Shown piece after piece: positions 15,936 through 24,462 of a stretch of 35,690 nt of DNA. The stretch is from Thermoflexales bacterium (GTDB lineage Bacteria; Chloroflexota; Anaerolineae; B4-G1; SLSP01): positions 1 to 35,690 of the forward strand of contig SLDA01000587.1 in the NCBI GenBank assembly GCA_007125545.1. Direction: 5' to 3'. Position 1 is the stretch's first letter. Each line of letters begins with the position of its first letter. The translations under genes and the position numbers were made by a program. The notes beneath the pieces were generated by a model, which saw only the letters and a list, made by a program, of their open reading frames with translations, made no database searches and was not told where the DNA came from.

Positions 15936-16909
15936 TCGGATGGGATGAAGTGGCGGAAAGAGTGTCACGGAAGGCGCTGGTTTCGATTGCAGAAGCCCTG
16001 CCCGCGCCCGCAGAGCTTGATGCGCCGCTGGCCCGGCATACTTGGATCGGGCTGGGCGGTCCGGCTGACCTTCTGGTTGTGGCACGGAGCCGGGACATAC
16101 TCGTTGAGGCAGTGCAGTTGGCCCGCACCTATGGTGTGCCCTGGCGCGTTTATGGGGGCTTGACGAATATCCTGCCTCCTGATGCCGGACTGCGGGGGCT
16201 GGTCGTGCTTAATCAGACGCGAAATGTGCAGTTCGGGCCTGACTATCGCCTGGCCGTAGACTCCGGGGCGATTGTAGTGAAGGTCGCGCGAGAAGCGGTG
16301 GCGCGCGGCTGGGGAGGGCTGACCTGGGCTGTGGGACTGCCCGGGACAGTGGGTGGTGCGGTTGTCAACAATGCCGGAGCTTTTGGCGGGGAGATCGCGC
16401 AGATTCTCGTCGGGGCCGATGTGCTCGATGAGCAGGGGCAAGTGCATCAGGTACCCCTCTCCTGGTTTGGATTCCAGTACCGGTGCAGTAAGTTGAAGGG
16501 CGCCGGCAATCGCTGGCTGGTGTTGGGCGCCGAGTTCCAACTTCGTTCAGGTGACGTGGACCATTTGAAGGCTAAAGCTGATGTCTATACCGAGCGCCGA
16601 CAGCGCACGCAGCCACCCGGACGTACGTTGGGCTCGACGTTCAAGAATCCGCCCGGGGACTATGCAGGCCGTCTGATCGAGGCCGCCGGCCTCAAAGGAG
16701 TGCGCTGTGGAGGGATCGTCATATCGCCGCATCACGCCAATTTCCTGATTAACGAGGGGAACGGGACGGCGGTGGAGTTTCGCACCTTACTCAAGCGCGT
16801 GCAGAGGACCGTCTTCGAGCAGTTTGGGGTTATGCTGGAGCCTGAGATAGAGATTCTACCCGAGCCGGAGACACAAGATAGTGTGCAGGAGTCTGATGCC
16901 GCATCGTAG
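15932..16909 (+). CDS. murB: UDP-N-acetylenolpyruvoylglucosamine reductase
   Basis: FAD enzyme that reduces the enolpyruvyl group to give UDP-MurNAc. It has 325 residues. FAD-binding segments are TWIGLGGPADLLVV, the GGLTNIL turn, and GLPGTVGGAVVNNAGA (135-150). The catalytic serine is in GSTFKNP (S235), and the C-terminal acid is in LEPEIEIL (E305). It looks like the shorter type II form. The FAD loop here reads GLTNIL where most relatives have GSNIL. The GTG start at 15932 overlaps the stop of the preceding small gene (GTGA), and no other good ribosome site is seen, so it should be coupled to it. Confidence 0.94.
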   Translation: MIGWDEVAERVSRKALVSIAEALPAPAELDAPLARHTWIGLGGPADLLVVARSRDILVEAVQLARTYGVPWRVYGGLTNILPPDAGLRGLVVLNQTRNVQFGPDYRLAVDSGAIVVKVAREAVARGWGGLTWAVGLPGTVGGAVVNNAGAFGGEIAQILVGADVLDEQGQVHQVPLSWFGFQYRCSKLKGAGNRWLVLGAEFQLRSGDVDHLKAKADVYTERRQRTQPPGRTLGSTFKNPPGDYAGRLIEAAGLKGVRCGGIVISPHHANFLINEGNGTAVEFRTLLKRVQRTVFEQFGVMLEPEIEILPEPETQDSVQESDAAS

Positions 16910-16979
16910 CTAGGTTGCCGGCATCTGGTTCGGCAGTCGGTGGATATATACCTTATCGTCAGTAGATTGGGGACCGTTA

Positions 16980-18167
16980 ATGGGGAAGATCAAAGTAGCC
17001 GTCATCTTTGGAGGCCGTTCGGGAGAACATGAGGTCAGCCTGGTCTCGGCGCAGTCCGTGATGAATGCGCTGGATCCCGAGCGTTACGAGATTATCCCGG
17101 TAGGTATTCGCCGGGATGGTGCGTGGATTGTCGGGCAGAACCCGATGCGTGCGCTGAAGCATGAAGATTTTTCCGGCACCCGCTCGGTAGCGATGTTTGC
17201 CGATCCATCGAAGCAGGGGCTGTGGGCGATGATTGAGGATGTGTCCGAGGAGACGCCGGACCTCTTGGATACCGCAGGAGGACGCGAGCTTGTATCACCT
17301 TCTCGAATCGGTAGTCTGGCCAACCTGTCCGATGTCGATGTGGTCTTCCCGGTGCTCCACGGTACCTTCGGAGAGGATGGTACCGTTCAGGGGTTGCTGG
17401 AACTGGCAGGTGTGCCGTATGTCGGTGCCGGCGTCTTGTGCTCAGCACTAGCCATGGACAAGATCGCGTTCAAGGACGTGGTCAAGGCCCGTGGTCTGCC
17501 CATCTCCGACTATGTCTGGACGACGCGTCGCCGCTGGCGCGTCGAGCCGCAGGTGGTGATGGACGAGATCGCGTCACGCCTGGGATATCCGGTGTTTGTC
17601 AAACCGGCAAATCTAGGGTCCAGCGTGGGCATCAGCAAGTGCCTGGATCGTGACAGCCTGAAACGGGGAATCGACGCGGCAGCTCAGTATGACCGCCGCA
17701 TTCTGGCTGAGTGGGCGGTACCTCACGCTCGCGAAATCGAGGTAAGTGTACTGGGCAATGAAGAGCCCATTGCTTCGGTACCGGGCGAGGTCGTGCCGAG
17801 TCGCGAGTTCTACGATTATGCCGCCAAGTATATCGATGATGGCGACCGTGCATCCAAGTTGCTGATTCCTGCTCCACTGGAAGCCACGATGAGCGATCAG
17901 ATACGGGAACTCGCTATTGAGACGTATAAGGCCATCGATGGTGCAGGTATGGCGCGGGTAGATTTTCTGCTCGATGACGAGGCCGACGAGATATATCTCA
18001 ATGAAGTCAACACGATTCCTGGTTTCACACCCATCAGTATGTACCCAAAACTCTGGGAGGCGAGCGGTATAAGCTATCCCGAACTCCTCAACCGGTTGGT
18101 GGATCTTGCGTTGGAACGGTACGAGGAGAATCAGCGTTCGGAACGGATATACCGGCCGGGAGAGTAA
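16980..18167 (+). CDS. ddl: D-alanine--D-alanine ligase
   Basis: ATP-grasp ligase that makes the D-Ala-D-Ala used by MurF. It has 395 residues. The N-terminus VAVIFGGRSGEHEVSLVSA carries the conserved EHEVS (16-20). VFVKPANLGSSVGISK is the ATP-grasp loop region, FYDYAAKY the omega-loop motif, and LNEVNTIPGFTPISMYPKLW the metal/phosphate site. It is slightly longer than E. coli DdlB, with an insert at about residues 60-110 as in Ddl A-type/Gram-positive forms. GGGGA precedes the ATG. The 70-nt gap after murB contains no promoter I can defend. Confidence 0.95.
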   Translation: MGKIKVAVIFGGRSGEHEVSLVSAQSVMNALDPERYEIIPVGIRRDGAWIVGQNPMRALKHEDFSGTRSVAMFADPSKQGLWAMIEDVSEETPDLLDTAGGRELVSPSRIGSLANLSDVDVVFPVLHGTFGEDGTVQGLLELAGVPYVGAGVLCSALAMDKIAFKDVVKARGLPISDYVWTTRRRWRVEPQVVMDEIASRLGYPVFVKPANLGSSVGISKCLDRDSLKRGIDAAAQYDRRILAEWAVPHAREIEVSVLGNEEPIASVPGEVVPSREFYDYAAKYIDDGDRASKLLIPAPLEATMSDQIRELAIETYKAIDGAGMARVDFLLDDEADEIYLNEVNTIPGFTPISMYPKLWEASGISYPELLNRLVDLALERYEENQRSERIYRPGE

Positions 18168-18212
18168 CCAATTTCTGCCAGGATGATTGCACTTAGCAAG
18201 ACGGGAGGGGCG

Positions 18213-19064
18213 ATGAGTAAGAAGAGGCGCTATTATCGAACAGCTGCGCTTCTGGGGCCATATGAACGGCAGGTGGCGGTACGGGGACGCACGGAGCGCT
18301 CCCGCTCCAAGCGGGCACGCTCGGCTCGTGGAAGGTCACAGCGACGACCGATATCCATACCTGCAGTCCGGATTCCCTGGAAGCTTATGATCCCGTTGCT
18401 TGCGCTGGTGGGCGTAGCGGTGTGGGTTGTCATGGCTGACAGCTGGTATCTGATGTGGGATGATCTCACGGTCAGCGGACTTTCTTATCCGGAAATGGAG
18501 CAGATGGTCAAGGAGACGAGCGACCTGCTAGGATACCACAGATTACATTTGAACCCGCGCGAGGCCGAGCCGTTGCTGGAAGCGGCCTTGCCACATGTGG
18601 CAAGCGTTGAGGCCCGTTGCGGCCTCTTCCCGACGACGTGTGAAATTCGGATCCAGGAGCGCGTGCCGGTTCTGGCCTGGATTGAAGGCACCACTGCCTA
18701 CTGGATTGATGATACGGGCACGGCTTTCCCCGCACTCTTGGATCGTCCCGACCTGCCGGTTATTCGGGGGACGTTACCCGAGCCGGACAGCCCCTACCCC
18801 CTGGCGGCGATCCTCACGGGGATAACAACACTAGCTGACTTTGGCGTCCCGCTGGATGAGTTGGGGTGCTCGCGGGAACGTGGGTTGGTGTGGACGGATC
18901 CCGAGGGGCGTCAAGTAGCATTCGGTGCCGGGACAGGTATGGCCGAGCGCTGGCAAGCTTACCAGCTTATGGCTGGCCACTTTGCGGAAACGGGCGTGTC
19001 AGTCCAAGAACTCGACGTGCGCTTTCCGGCCGGGATCACATACAAAATTGGACGCTCCTGGTAG
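18213..19064 (+). CDS. ftsQ: Cell division protein FtsQ/DivIB
   Basis: Bitopic divisome protein linking FtsL partners to the Z-ring. About 283 residues: a long, strongly Arg/Lys-rich cytoplasmic tail (1-57), one transmembrane helix (about 58-76), then a POTRA domain (about 82-150, containing LTVSGLSY) and the FtsQ beta domain. VASVEARCGLFPTTCEIRIQERVPVLAWIEG and YWIDDTGTAFP match the typical 'V..ric..fP.tl.I.v.Er.P.A' plan; two Cys (CGLFPTTC) could form a disulfide. ATG 18213 is chosen over 18183 because GGGAGG lies 5 nt before it. Confidence 0.88.
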   Translation: MSKKRRYYRTAALLGPYERQVAVRGRTERSRSKRARSARGRSQRRPISIPAVRIPWKLMIPLLALVGVAVWVVMADSWYLMWDDLTVSGLSYPEMEQMVKETSDLLGYHRLHLNPREAEPLLEAALPHVASVEARCGLFPTTCEIRIQERVPVLAWIEGTTAYWIDDTGTAFPALLDRPDLPVIRGTLPEPDSPYPLAAILTGITTLADFGVPLDELGCSRERGLVWTDPEGRQVAFGAGTGMAERWQAYQLMAGHFAETGVSVQELDVRFPAGITYKIGRSW

Positions 19065-19074
19065 GGGGTGAGAC

Positions 19075-20292
19075 GTGGAAAGATCAGTCGTCGGGATTGA
19101 CGTAGGAACACACCGCATCCTTGTTCTTGTGGGCGAGCTTGCGGAACACGGGGATTTACGGATTGTAGGTGTCGGTCGGGTTCCTGCCCGCGGCATCAAG
19201 AAGGGTGTCGTGGTGAACGTCGCTCAGGCGACCGCCTCGATTTCCGAGGCCGTGGAACAGGCGGAACAAAGCAGCGGATATCAGATTGAGCGAGCTTATC
19301 TGGGGGTGACCGGCGCGCACATCACCTCGCGAAACAGCACGGGCGTGGTCGGTGTCTCACGGCGGGATCATGGGATCGGCCCCGACGACGTCGACCGGGT
19401 GCTGGAGGCTGCCGGGGCCATCGTCTTGCCCCAGAACCAGGAGCTCGTCCATATCCTTCCGCGCACGTATATCGTGGATGGTCAAGAGGGTGTCCGCAAT
19501 CCTCTTGGGATGCACGGCTTCCGGCTGGAGGTCGAGGCACATGTGGTGATGGGATCGAGCACTGCACTGCAGAATCTGCGTAAGTGCGTCAACGAGGCCG
19601 GCGTCCAAATCGGTGAGTTAGTTCTGACCAGCCTGGCTGCGGGAAACGCCGTGCTTACCGAAAACGAGAAGGAGATGGGGGTAGTTCTCGTCGATATCGG
19701 TGAAGGGACGGTTGACATTGCGATATTCATTGAGGGCACGATCTGGCACACGAAGTCGCTCCCCCTGGGAGGTGAGTACATCACGAACGATATCGCGATC
19801 GGACTGCGGCTGCCCTCGTCCGTCGCGGAGCAGGTGAAGCTGACCCACGGACATTGTATGTCGAAGCAGGTCGCGGAGGATGAGCGTTTCACCGTCTCGC
19901 CCTACGGAGAGGGCAACCCGATTCCTGTGCCCCGCTGGAAGCTTGCCGAGATCATTCAGGCTCGGTGTGAGGAGATCCTTGAAAGTGTTCAGCAAGAGAT
20001 CAAACGCTCGGGTTACGATGGTCTGCTTCCTGCGGGCGTAGTCATCTGTGGAGGTACGGCGCAATTGCCGGCACTCCGTGACTTGGCACGCTCGATCTTC
20101 GAGCTGCCCGTACAGATTGGTATTCCCAAGGAGATCTCGGGACTGACGGATAAAGTGTGCGGTCCAGATGCTGCGGTGGCTGTAGGCTTGGTGAAGTGGA
20201 CGCCCATGTGGGAGGAAGGAGGTGGGTGGCGAACAGTGCGCACACCATGGTTCAGACGTGTAATGAGTTGGCTTAAGCATCTGCTGCCCTAG
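19075..20292 (+). CDS. ftsA: Cell division protein FtsA
   Basis: Actin-like ATPase that tethers FtsZ to the membrane. It has 405 residues. The N-terminus VVGIDVGTHRILVLVGEL is the phosphate-1 motif. VVLVDIGEGTVDIAIF is the phosphate-2 motif, and VVICGGTAQLPALRDLA the adenosine motif. The SHS2/1C subdomain lies between, with GVTGAHITSRNSTGVVG. The last residues (PWFRRVMSWLKHLLP) form a clear amphipathic membrane-targeting helix. A GTG start at 19075 follows GGGGGTG and is 10 nt past the ftsQ stop. Confidence 0.95.
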   Translation: MERSVVGIDVGTHRILVLVGELAEHGDLRIVGVGRVPARGIKKGVVVNVAQATASISEAVEQAEQSSGYQIERAYLGVTGAHITSRNSTGVVGVSRRDHGIGPDDVDRVLEAAGAIVLPQNQELVHILPRTYIVDGQEGVRNPLGMHGFRLEVEAHVVMGSSTALQNLRKCVNEAGVQIGELVLTSLAAGNAVLTENEKEMGVVLVDIGEGTVDIAIFIEGTIWHTKSLPLGGEYITNDIAIGLRLPSSVAEQVKLTHGHCMSKQVAEDERFTVSPYGEGNPIPVPRWKLAEIIQARCEEILESVQQEIKRSGYDGLLPAGVVICGGTAQLPALRDLARSIFELPVQIGIPKEISGLTDKVCGPDAAVAVGLVKWTPMWEEGGGWRTVRTPWFRRVMSWLKHLLP

Positions 20293-20525
20293 TGATAGGT
20301 CACTGGAGGTTCAGGTGGGTGTCTTGGTAACGGTCTTGTAGTGTGCGGGGGGTTAGACTTCGCGTTCAATGGGGTCATCCAGTGTCGCGAACAAGGATGC
20401 TACGGCGTATTTCGAGAGGAAGGTGAGGCATGGGATCGAGACCGATGGATTCAAAGTGGAGAGAGACGAGCTTGAAGGCGTCCTCCGCGCGAGGAGTGCA
20501 ACCCGAGAGGTTAGGAGGTTCACAG

Positions 20526-21605
20526 ATGGCCGGTTTAGCAGAAAACTTTGCCCAGATTCGTGTTATTGGTGTCGGCGGCGGCGGCAGTAATGCCGTGAAC
20601 CGTATGATCGAGGAGGGGCTGCAGGGCGTGGAGTTCATTTCCGTCAACACCGATGCCCAGGCCCTGATGCTATCTCAGGCTCCCAAGTGCTTGCGTATGG
20701 GTGACACCGTCACTCGTGGCTTGGGTGCCGGTGGTAATCCGGAGGAGGGGCGCAAGGCAGCTGAGGAGTCGCAGGATGATCTGCGCCAGGTGCTCCAAGG
20801 GTCGGACATGGTCTTCGTGACGGCAGGCATGGGCGGCGGCACCGGCACCGGCGCGGCGCCCGTAATCGCACGCATCGCCAAGGAGGAGATCAAGGCACTG
20901 ACCATCGGTGTCGTGACGCGGCCCTTCACCTTCGAGGGCGCGAAGCGCACGCGTGCGGCTGCCGACGGGATTGAGGCGCTCAAGCAGGTGGTGGATACCC
21001 TCATTGTAATCCCGAATGATCGCCTTCTCGAGATCACCGAGAAGCGCGTGAGCCTGAGCGATGCGTTCGGGGTAGCTGACGACGTCTTGCGTCAGGGTAT
21101 CCAGGGCATTACGGAAGTCATCACTGTTCCCGGCCTTATCAACCTGGATTTTGCTGATGTGAAGACGATTATGCTTGAGGGTGGTGCCGCGCTCATGGCG
21201 GTAGGTCGTGCCGCCGGTGAGAAGCGCGCGATCGAGGCTGTGCAGCAGGCAGTCTCTAGCCGGCTCCTGGACATCACGATCGATGGTGCCCGCGGCATTC
21301 TCTTCAATATTACCGGCGGCGCTAACATGACGCTGTTTGAGGTGAACGAGGCTGCCTCGATTATCCGCGAGACCGCGCACCCTGATGTCAACCTCATCTT
21401 TGGAGCCGTGATCGATGACAATATGGCCGACGAGGTTCGCATCACCGTGATCGCGACCGGATTCGATAATGATGGCGAACCGGAAGTGGCGCGTGCCGCT
21501 GCTGCGCCGGCGCCGCGCCGTGTAGAGACGAGTGATCTCTTCACGGCGCAGGTGACGGAACGCGACAATATCGAGATTCCGGCATTCCTGCGTCGACGCG
21601 GCTAG
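20526..21605 (+). CDS. ftsZ: Cell division protein FtsZ
   Basis: Tubulin-like GTPase that forms the division ring. It has 359 residues from the chosen start. The N-terminus [17 protein letters not shown] and the tubulin signature GGGTGTG (103-109) are exact, with [11 protein letters not shown] as the T7-loop region. The linker after the core is short (about 25 residues), and the end [11 protein letters not shown] is the conserved C-terminal peptide that binds FtsA. ATG 20526 follows AGGAGG at 20514-20519 and gives a normal 10-residue lead. A second in-frame ATG at 20430, also with a good site (GGAAGGTGAGG), would add 32 residues. It is separated from ftsA by 233 nt. Confidence 0.97.
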   Translation: MAGLAENFAQIRVIGVGGGGSNAVNRMIEEGLQGVEFISVNTDAQALMLSQAPKCLRMGDTVTRGLGAGGNPEEGRKAAEESQDDLRQVLQGSDMVFVTAGMGGGTGTGAAPVIARIAKEEIKALTIGVVTRPFTFEGAKRTRAAADGIEALKQVVDTLIVIPNDRLLEITEKRVSLSDAFGVADDVLRQGIQGITEVITVPGLINLDFADVKTIMLEGGAALMAVGRAAGEKRAIEAVQQAVSSRLLDITIDGARGILFNITGGANMTLFEVNEAASIIRETAHPDVNLIFGAVIDDNMADEVRITVIATGFDNDGEPEVARAAAAPAPRRVETSDLFTAQVTERDNIEIPAFLRRRG

Positions 21606-21631
21606 CCACGCATTTTCAATAACGGGAAGGC

Positions 21632-21665
21632 GGAGCACGTTCCAGTCTAGCTTGGAATGTGCTCC
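21632..21665. terminator. Strong hairpin after ftsZ, end of the dcw cluster
   Basis: GGAGCACGTTCCA (21632-21644) pairs with TGGAATGTGCTCC (21653-21665). The stem has 13 pairs, including one G-T, and an 8-nt loop. It starts 27 nt after the ftsZ stop. No T-tract follows, so it may terminate weakly, stabilise the 3' end, or both. Confidence 0.6.
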
Positions 21666-21924
21666 GTATCCGCGCCTCGCGAGATTTGTGAAGAGCAGGG
21701 TTTGCTCTCTACAGGCAGCCTCGCCGGTATCTAAGGTTGCCTGGATCACGTGCCTCGACCTTTGCCCCACTCCAGCTGAGAGTGTCCTCTCTCCTGCCCC
21801 GCATTACAACGAGCGCTATATACACGCCACACGTTCGGAGTCGTGAGTTGCAGGCGAAAGCAAGCCCGTTAAGCGCTGCTCCAAGACCGATTTCAAGGCT
21901 CACGATCAGGCCGAATGCTGTCTG
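21666..21924. other. Gene-free spacer between ftsZ and the ABC transporter
   Basis: I see no convincing gene here on either strand. Short open frames lack ribosome sites and family resemblance. The only small structure noted is GAGAG-TGTC-CTCTC (about 21779-21792). The right end carries the promoter of the transporter genes. Confidence 0.6.
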
Positions 21925-21933
21925 TGGTATAAT
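21925..21933 (+). promoter_or_regulatory. Extended -10 promoter of the ABC transporter genes
   Basis: TGGTATAAT is a perfect extended -10 element (TGn plus TATAAT), 26 nt before the ATG at 21960, so the leader would be only about 20 nt. No good -35 box is seen, as is usual for extended -10 promoters. Confidence 0.65.
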
Positions 21934-21959
21934 CGCCGGTATTCAACAAGGCGGTGGGC

Positions 21960-22952
21960 ATGATTGAGACGATGGGGCTGGTTAAGCAATTTGGGGACCT
22001 TGTGGCAGTCTCTGACGTCACTTTGACCGTGCCTCCCGGTGACGTACTGGCACTTCTAGGGCCGAACGGAGCTGGCAAGACCACGACGGTTCGCATGCTA
22101 TCCGCCATTCTCGCGCCCACGCGCGGTTGGGCCCGCCTCTCGGGCTATGATGTGGTCGAGTCCCCCGATGAGGTTCGGAAGCGCGTTGGGGTATTGACCG
22201 AGGCGCCAGGGCTCTACTTGCGGATGACCGGATGGGAGTACCTCGACTTTTTCGGACAGCTCTGGGGCATGTCCTCCTCCTGGCGGAAAGCGCGTATCGA
22301 TGCGCTGGCTCGCCAGTTTAGAGTGGGTTCATTTCTCTCGCGGCGGATGGGCGAGTACTCCAAGGGGATGCGCCAGAAGGTTGCGCTCTTGCGCACGCTC
22401 CTTCATAATCCTCCGGTCTTGCTTCTGGACGAGCCAACCTCGGCGATGGACCCGGAGAGCGCGCGCCTGGTTCGCGACATCATCCTCGAGATGCGTCACA
22501 CGGCTAACCACAGCATCATCGTCTGTACGCACAATTTGCCCGAAGCCGAGGAACTCGCGGATCGCATTGCCATTATCGACGCGGGCCGCATTCTTGCGCT
22601 GGGAACTCCCACCGAGTTGAAGCGACGCTGGTTGGGATCGCCCCTGATGGAGCTGCGACTCTCTACCTCCGGCAACGGGACAGGGCGTCTCGATATCCAC
22701 GCCGGCGCGGCTGAGTTGGTGGCCGAGTTCGCTACGGTTGAATCCATAGGTGATGGCTCTCTCGCTGAAGACCATCGCATCCGCTACCGTACCTCTGAGG
22801 CGGCAAGTGTCAATCCTGTCCTGCTCGATGCGCTCTTCCGGGCAGGTTATCCTGTGCTCACCCTGAGTGAGGTGGCGCAGAGCTTGGAGGCAGTGTACTT
22901 GCGCGTGATGAGTGAGGCGCAAGCGGTACGAGCTGAGATCGAGAAAGGGTAA
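21960..22952 (+). CDS. ABC transporter ATP-binding protein
   Basis: Nucleotide-binding subunit of an ABC-2 type exporter. About 330 residues from ATG 21960; GTG 21954 and ATG 21972 are alternatives, with AAGGCGG upstream. Walker A is GPNGAGKT (34-41). The signature is the variant YSKGMRQK rather than LSGGQ. Walker B is LLLLDEPTSAMDP, and the H-loop lies in IIVCTHN. About 100 residues follow the core, as in drug and sodium exporters. The permease starts 4 nt later, so the two form one transporter. Substrate unknown. Confidence 0.92.
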   Translation: MIETMGLVKQFGDLVAVSDVTLTVPPGDVLALLGPNGAGKTTTVRMLSAILAPTRGWARLSGYDVVESPDEVRKRVGVLTEAPGLYLRMTGWEYLDFFGQLWGMSSSWRKARIDALARQFRVGSFLSRRMGEYSKGMRQKVALLRTLLHNPPVLLLDEPTSAMDPESARLVRDIILEMRHTANHSIIVCTHNLPEAEELADRIAIIDAGRILALGTPTELKRRWLGSPLMELRLSTSGNGTGRLDIHAGAAELVAEFATVESIGDGSLAEDHRIRYRTSEAASVNPVLLDALFRAGYPVLTLSEVAQSLEAVYLRVMSEAQAVRAEIEKG

Positions 22953-22956
22953 CGCT

Positions 22957-24444
22957 ATGCCCACACGAACTGGATCGGGCAACGCCCAGTCTGATGCTGT
23001 CTCATCGTGGTGGAGCCGGCAGATCGCCCCATCTTTGGTTATCACCCGGCGCGAGATCCAAGATACGCTGCGTGACTGGCGCTTGGTGCTGCCCATCGTG
23101 GTCTTGGTGAGCATTTTCCCAATCCTGGCGAATGTGGTCGCAGCCTCAGGCGTTGACTACGTGAGTCAGCATGGAGCCGACCTCATCGTCGAGCGCTTGT
23201 TTCCTTTCCTGATGCTCGTGGTGGGTTTCTTTCCCAGCACCTTTTCGTTGGTGATTGCGCTGGAGACTTTTGTGGGCGAGAAGGAACGGCACAGCCTTGA
23301 GCCCCTCCTCTCGGCTCCCCTCACTGACTTGCAGCTCTACGTCGGCAAACTATTGGCCGCGACCCTGCCGCCCGTATTGGCCAGTTATCTGGGCATGCTG
23401 GTCTACACCCTGCTCTTGGGGTTTACTGTGGGGTGGTGGCCCTCGGCTTCGCTGTTCGTCCTGGCTGTGACCCTCTCTACCATGACGGCGGTGCTGATGG
23501 TGGCCGGCGCCGTTATTATCTCCAGTCAATCGACAAGCGTTCGAGCCGCGAATCTCCTCGCCAGCTTCATCATACTTCCTATGGCGCTGCTGCTTCAAGC
23601 CCAGTCAGCGTTGCTGCTGTATGCGCACTACACGGCGCTTTGGCTCATAGCATTGGCGCTCCTCATCGTCGCGGTGCTGCTGATACGACTGGGCATCCGG
23701 CTCTTCAACCGCGAGCAACTGCTCGGTACCGACCTTGATCATCTGGACCTGAGGGCAGGACTACGCACATTCTGGTCGGCTCTATGGCCCCGGAAGGGAC
23801 TCGTCGCGCTCTATACGCGCGAGATTCCGGAGATTGTGCGCGGCTTGCGCGCAGAGCTGATTGTCGTTCTCCTCGTCTTGGTAATCGGTGGCGCCGCGAT
23901 CGGAGCATGGGCTGCGAACCAATTCCCCTTACAGCTCACTGTACCGTCACTGGATGTTCAGGGTATTGCGGACAGAGAGGTGATGCAGGAGTTGATCAAC
24001 AGCAGCGGGCTATTGCCGAGATTCTCTCCCGGCGCGATTCTCCTGCACAACATTCGGGCTCTGGTTGCCGCTGCAATGCTGGCGCTCTTGTCACTCGGCA
24101 CCCTGGCCCTATTGCTACTGCTGGCGCCCATTGCGGTGGTGGCCTACGCTGGGGTCCTGCTTACTCGCCTCGGTATCGACGCGAGCTTGTTCGTCGTCAT
24201 TGCAGTGCTGCCGCATGGCCTCTTCGAGCTTCCGGCCGCGATCCTCGCGACGGCACAGGCGATGCGTGCCGGCGATATCATTCTGCAGCCGCCTGATCAG
24301 GGTGGGGGCGTGCTGGGCATCGTCCGAGAGATGGGGCACTTTGCCAAGCTGTTCATTGCCGTGGTGCTGCCGCTGCTGGCGCTGGCAGCGTGGATCGAGG
24401 TCCACGTTACCCCCCAAGCGGTAGTGTGGTTTATGAACCGATGA
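22957..24444 (+). CDS. ABC-2 type permease with a C-terminal SpoIIM-like membrane domain
   Basis: Membrane subunit of the exporter, about 495 residues with roughly ten hydrophobic segments. The N-terminal half (to about residue 260) has the ABC-2 hallmark GEKERHSLEPLLSAPL followed by YVGKLLA after the second helix. The C-terminal half (from about residue 300) looks like a stage II sporulation protein M/DUF95 domain: LLHNIRALVAAAML, then PHGLFELPA at 419-427, and AAWIEVHVTP at the end. The fusion is an inference by eye. ATG 22957 follows AAAGGGT and is only 4 nt from the ATPase stop. The gene converges on rocD with 18 nt between them. Confidence 0.85.
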   Translation: MPTRTGSGNAQSDAVSSWWSRQIAPSLVITRREIQDTLRDWRLVLPIVVLVSIFPILANVVAASGVDYVSQHGADLIVERLFPFLMLVVGFFPSTFSLVIALETFVGEKERHSLEPLLSAPLTDLQLYVGKLLAATLPPVLASYLGMLVYTLLLGFTVGWWPSASLFVLAVTLSTMTAVLMVAGAVIISSQSTSVRAANLLASFIILPMALLLQAQSALLLYAHYTALWLIALALLIVAVLLIRLGIRLFNREQLLGTDLDHLDLRAGLRTFWSALWPRKGLVALYTREIPEIVRGLRAELIVVLLVLVIGGAAIGAWAANQFPLQLTVPSLDVQGIADREVMQELINSSGLLPRFSPGAILLHNIRALVAAAMLALLSLGTLALLLLLAPIAVVAYAGVLLTRLGIDASLFVVIAVLPHGLFELPAAILATAQAMRAGDIILQPPDQGGGVLGIVREMGHFAKLFIAVVLPLLALAAWIEVHVTPQAVVWFMNR

Positions 24445-24462
24445 CAAAATGGATAACCAAGT

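Noticed and set aside
16911-16979. Possible promoter (TTGCCG, TATATA) before ddl
   Set aside because: The spacing is about 24 nt, too long for a normal sigma-70 promoter, and the gap is well within cluster range.
20369-20590. 73-codon frame across the ftsA-ftsZ gap
   Set aside because: No ribosome site, and its second half is the ftsZ start read in another frame.
21709-21903. Minus-strand 64-codon frame in the spacer after ftsZ
   Set aside because: The first 30 residues look mildly hydrophobic, but there is no ribosome site and the rest is of random composition.
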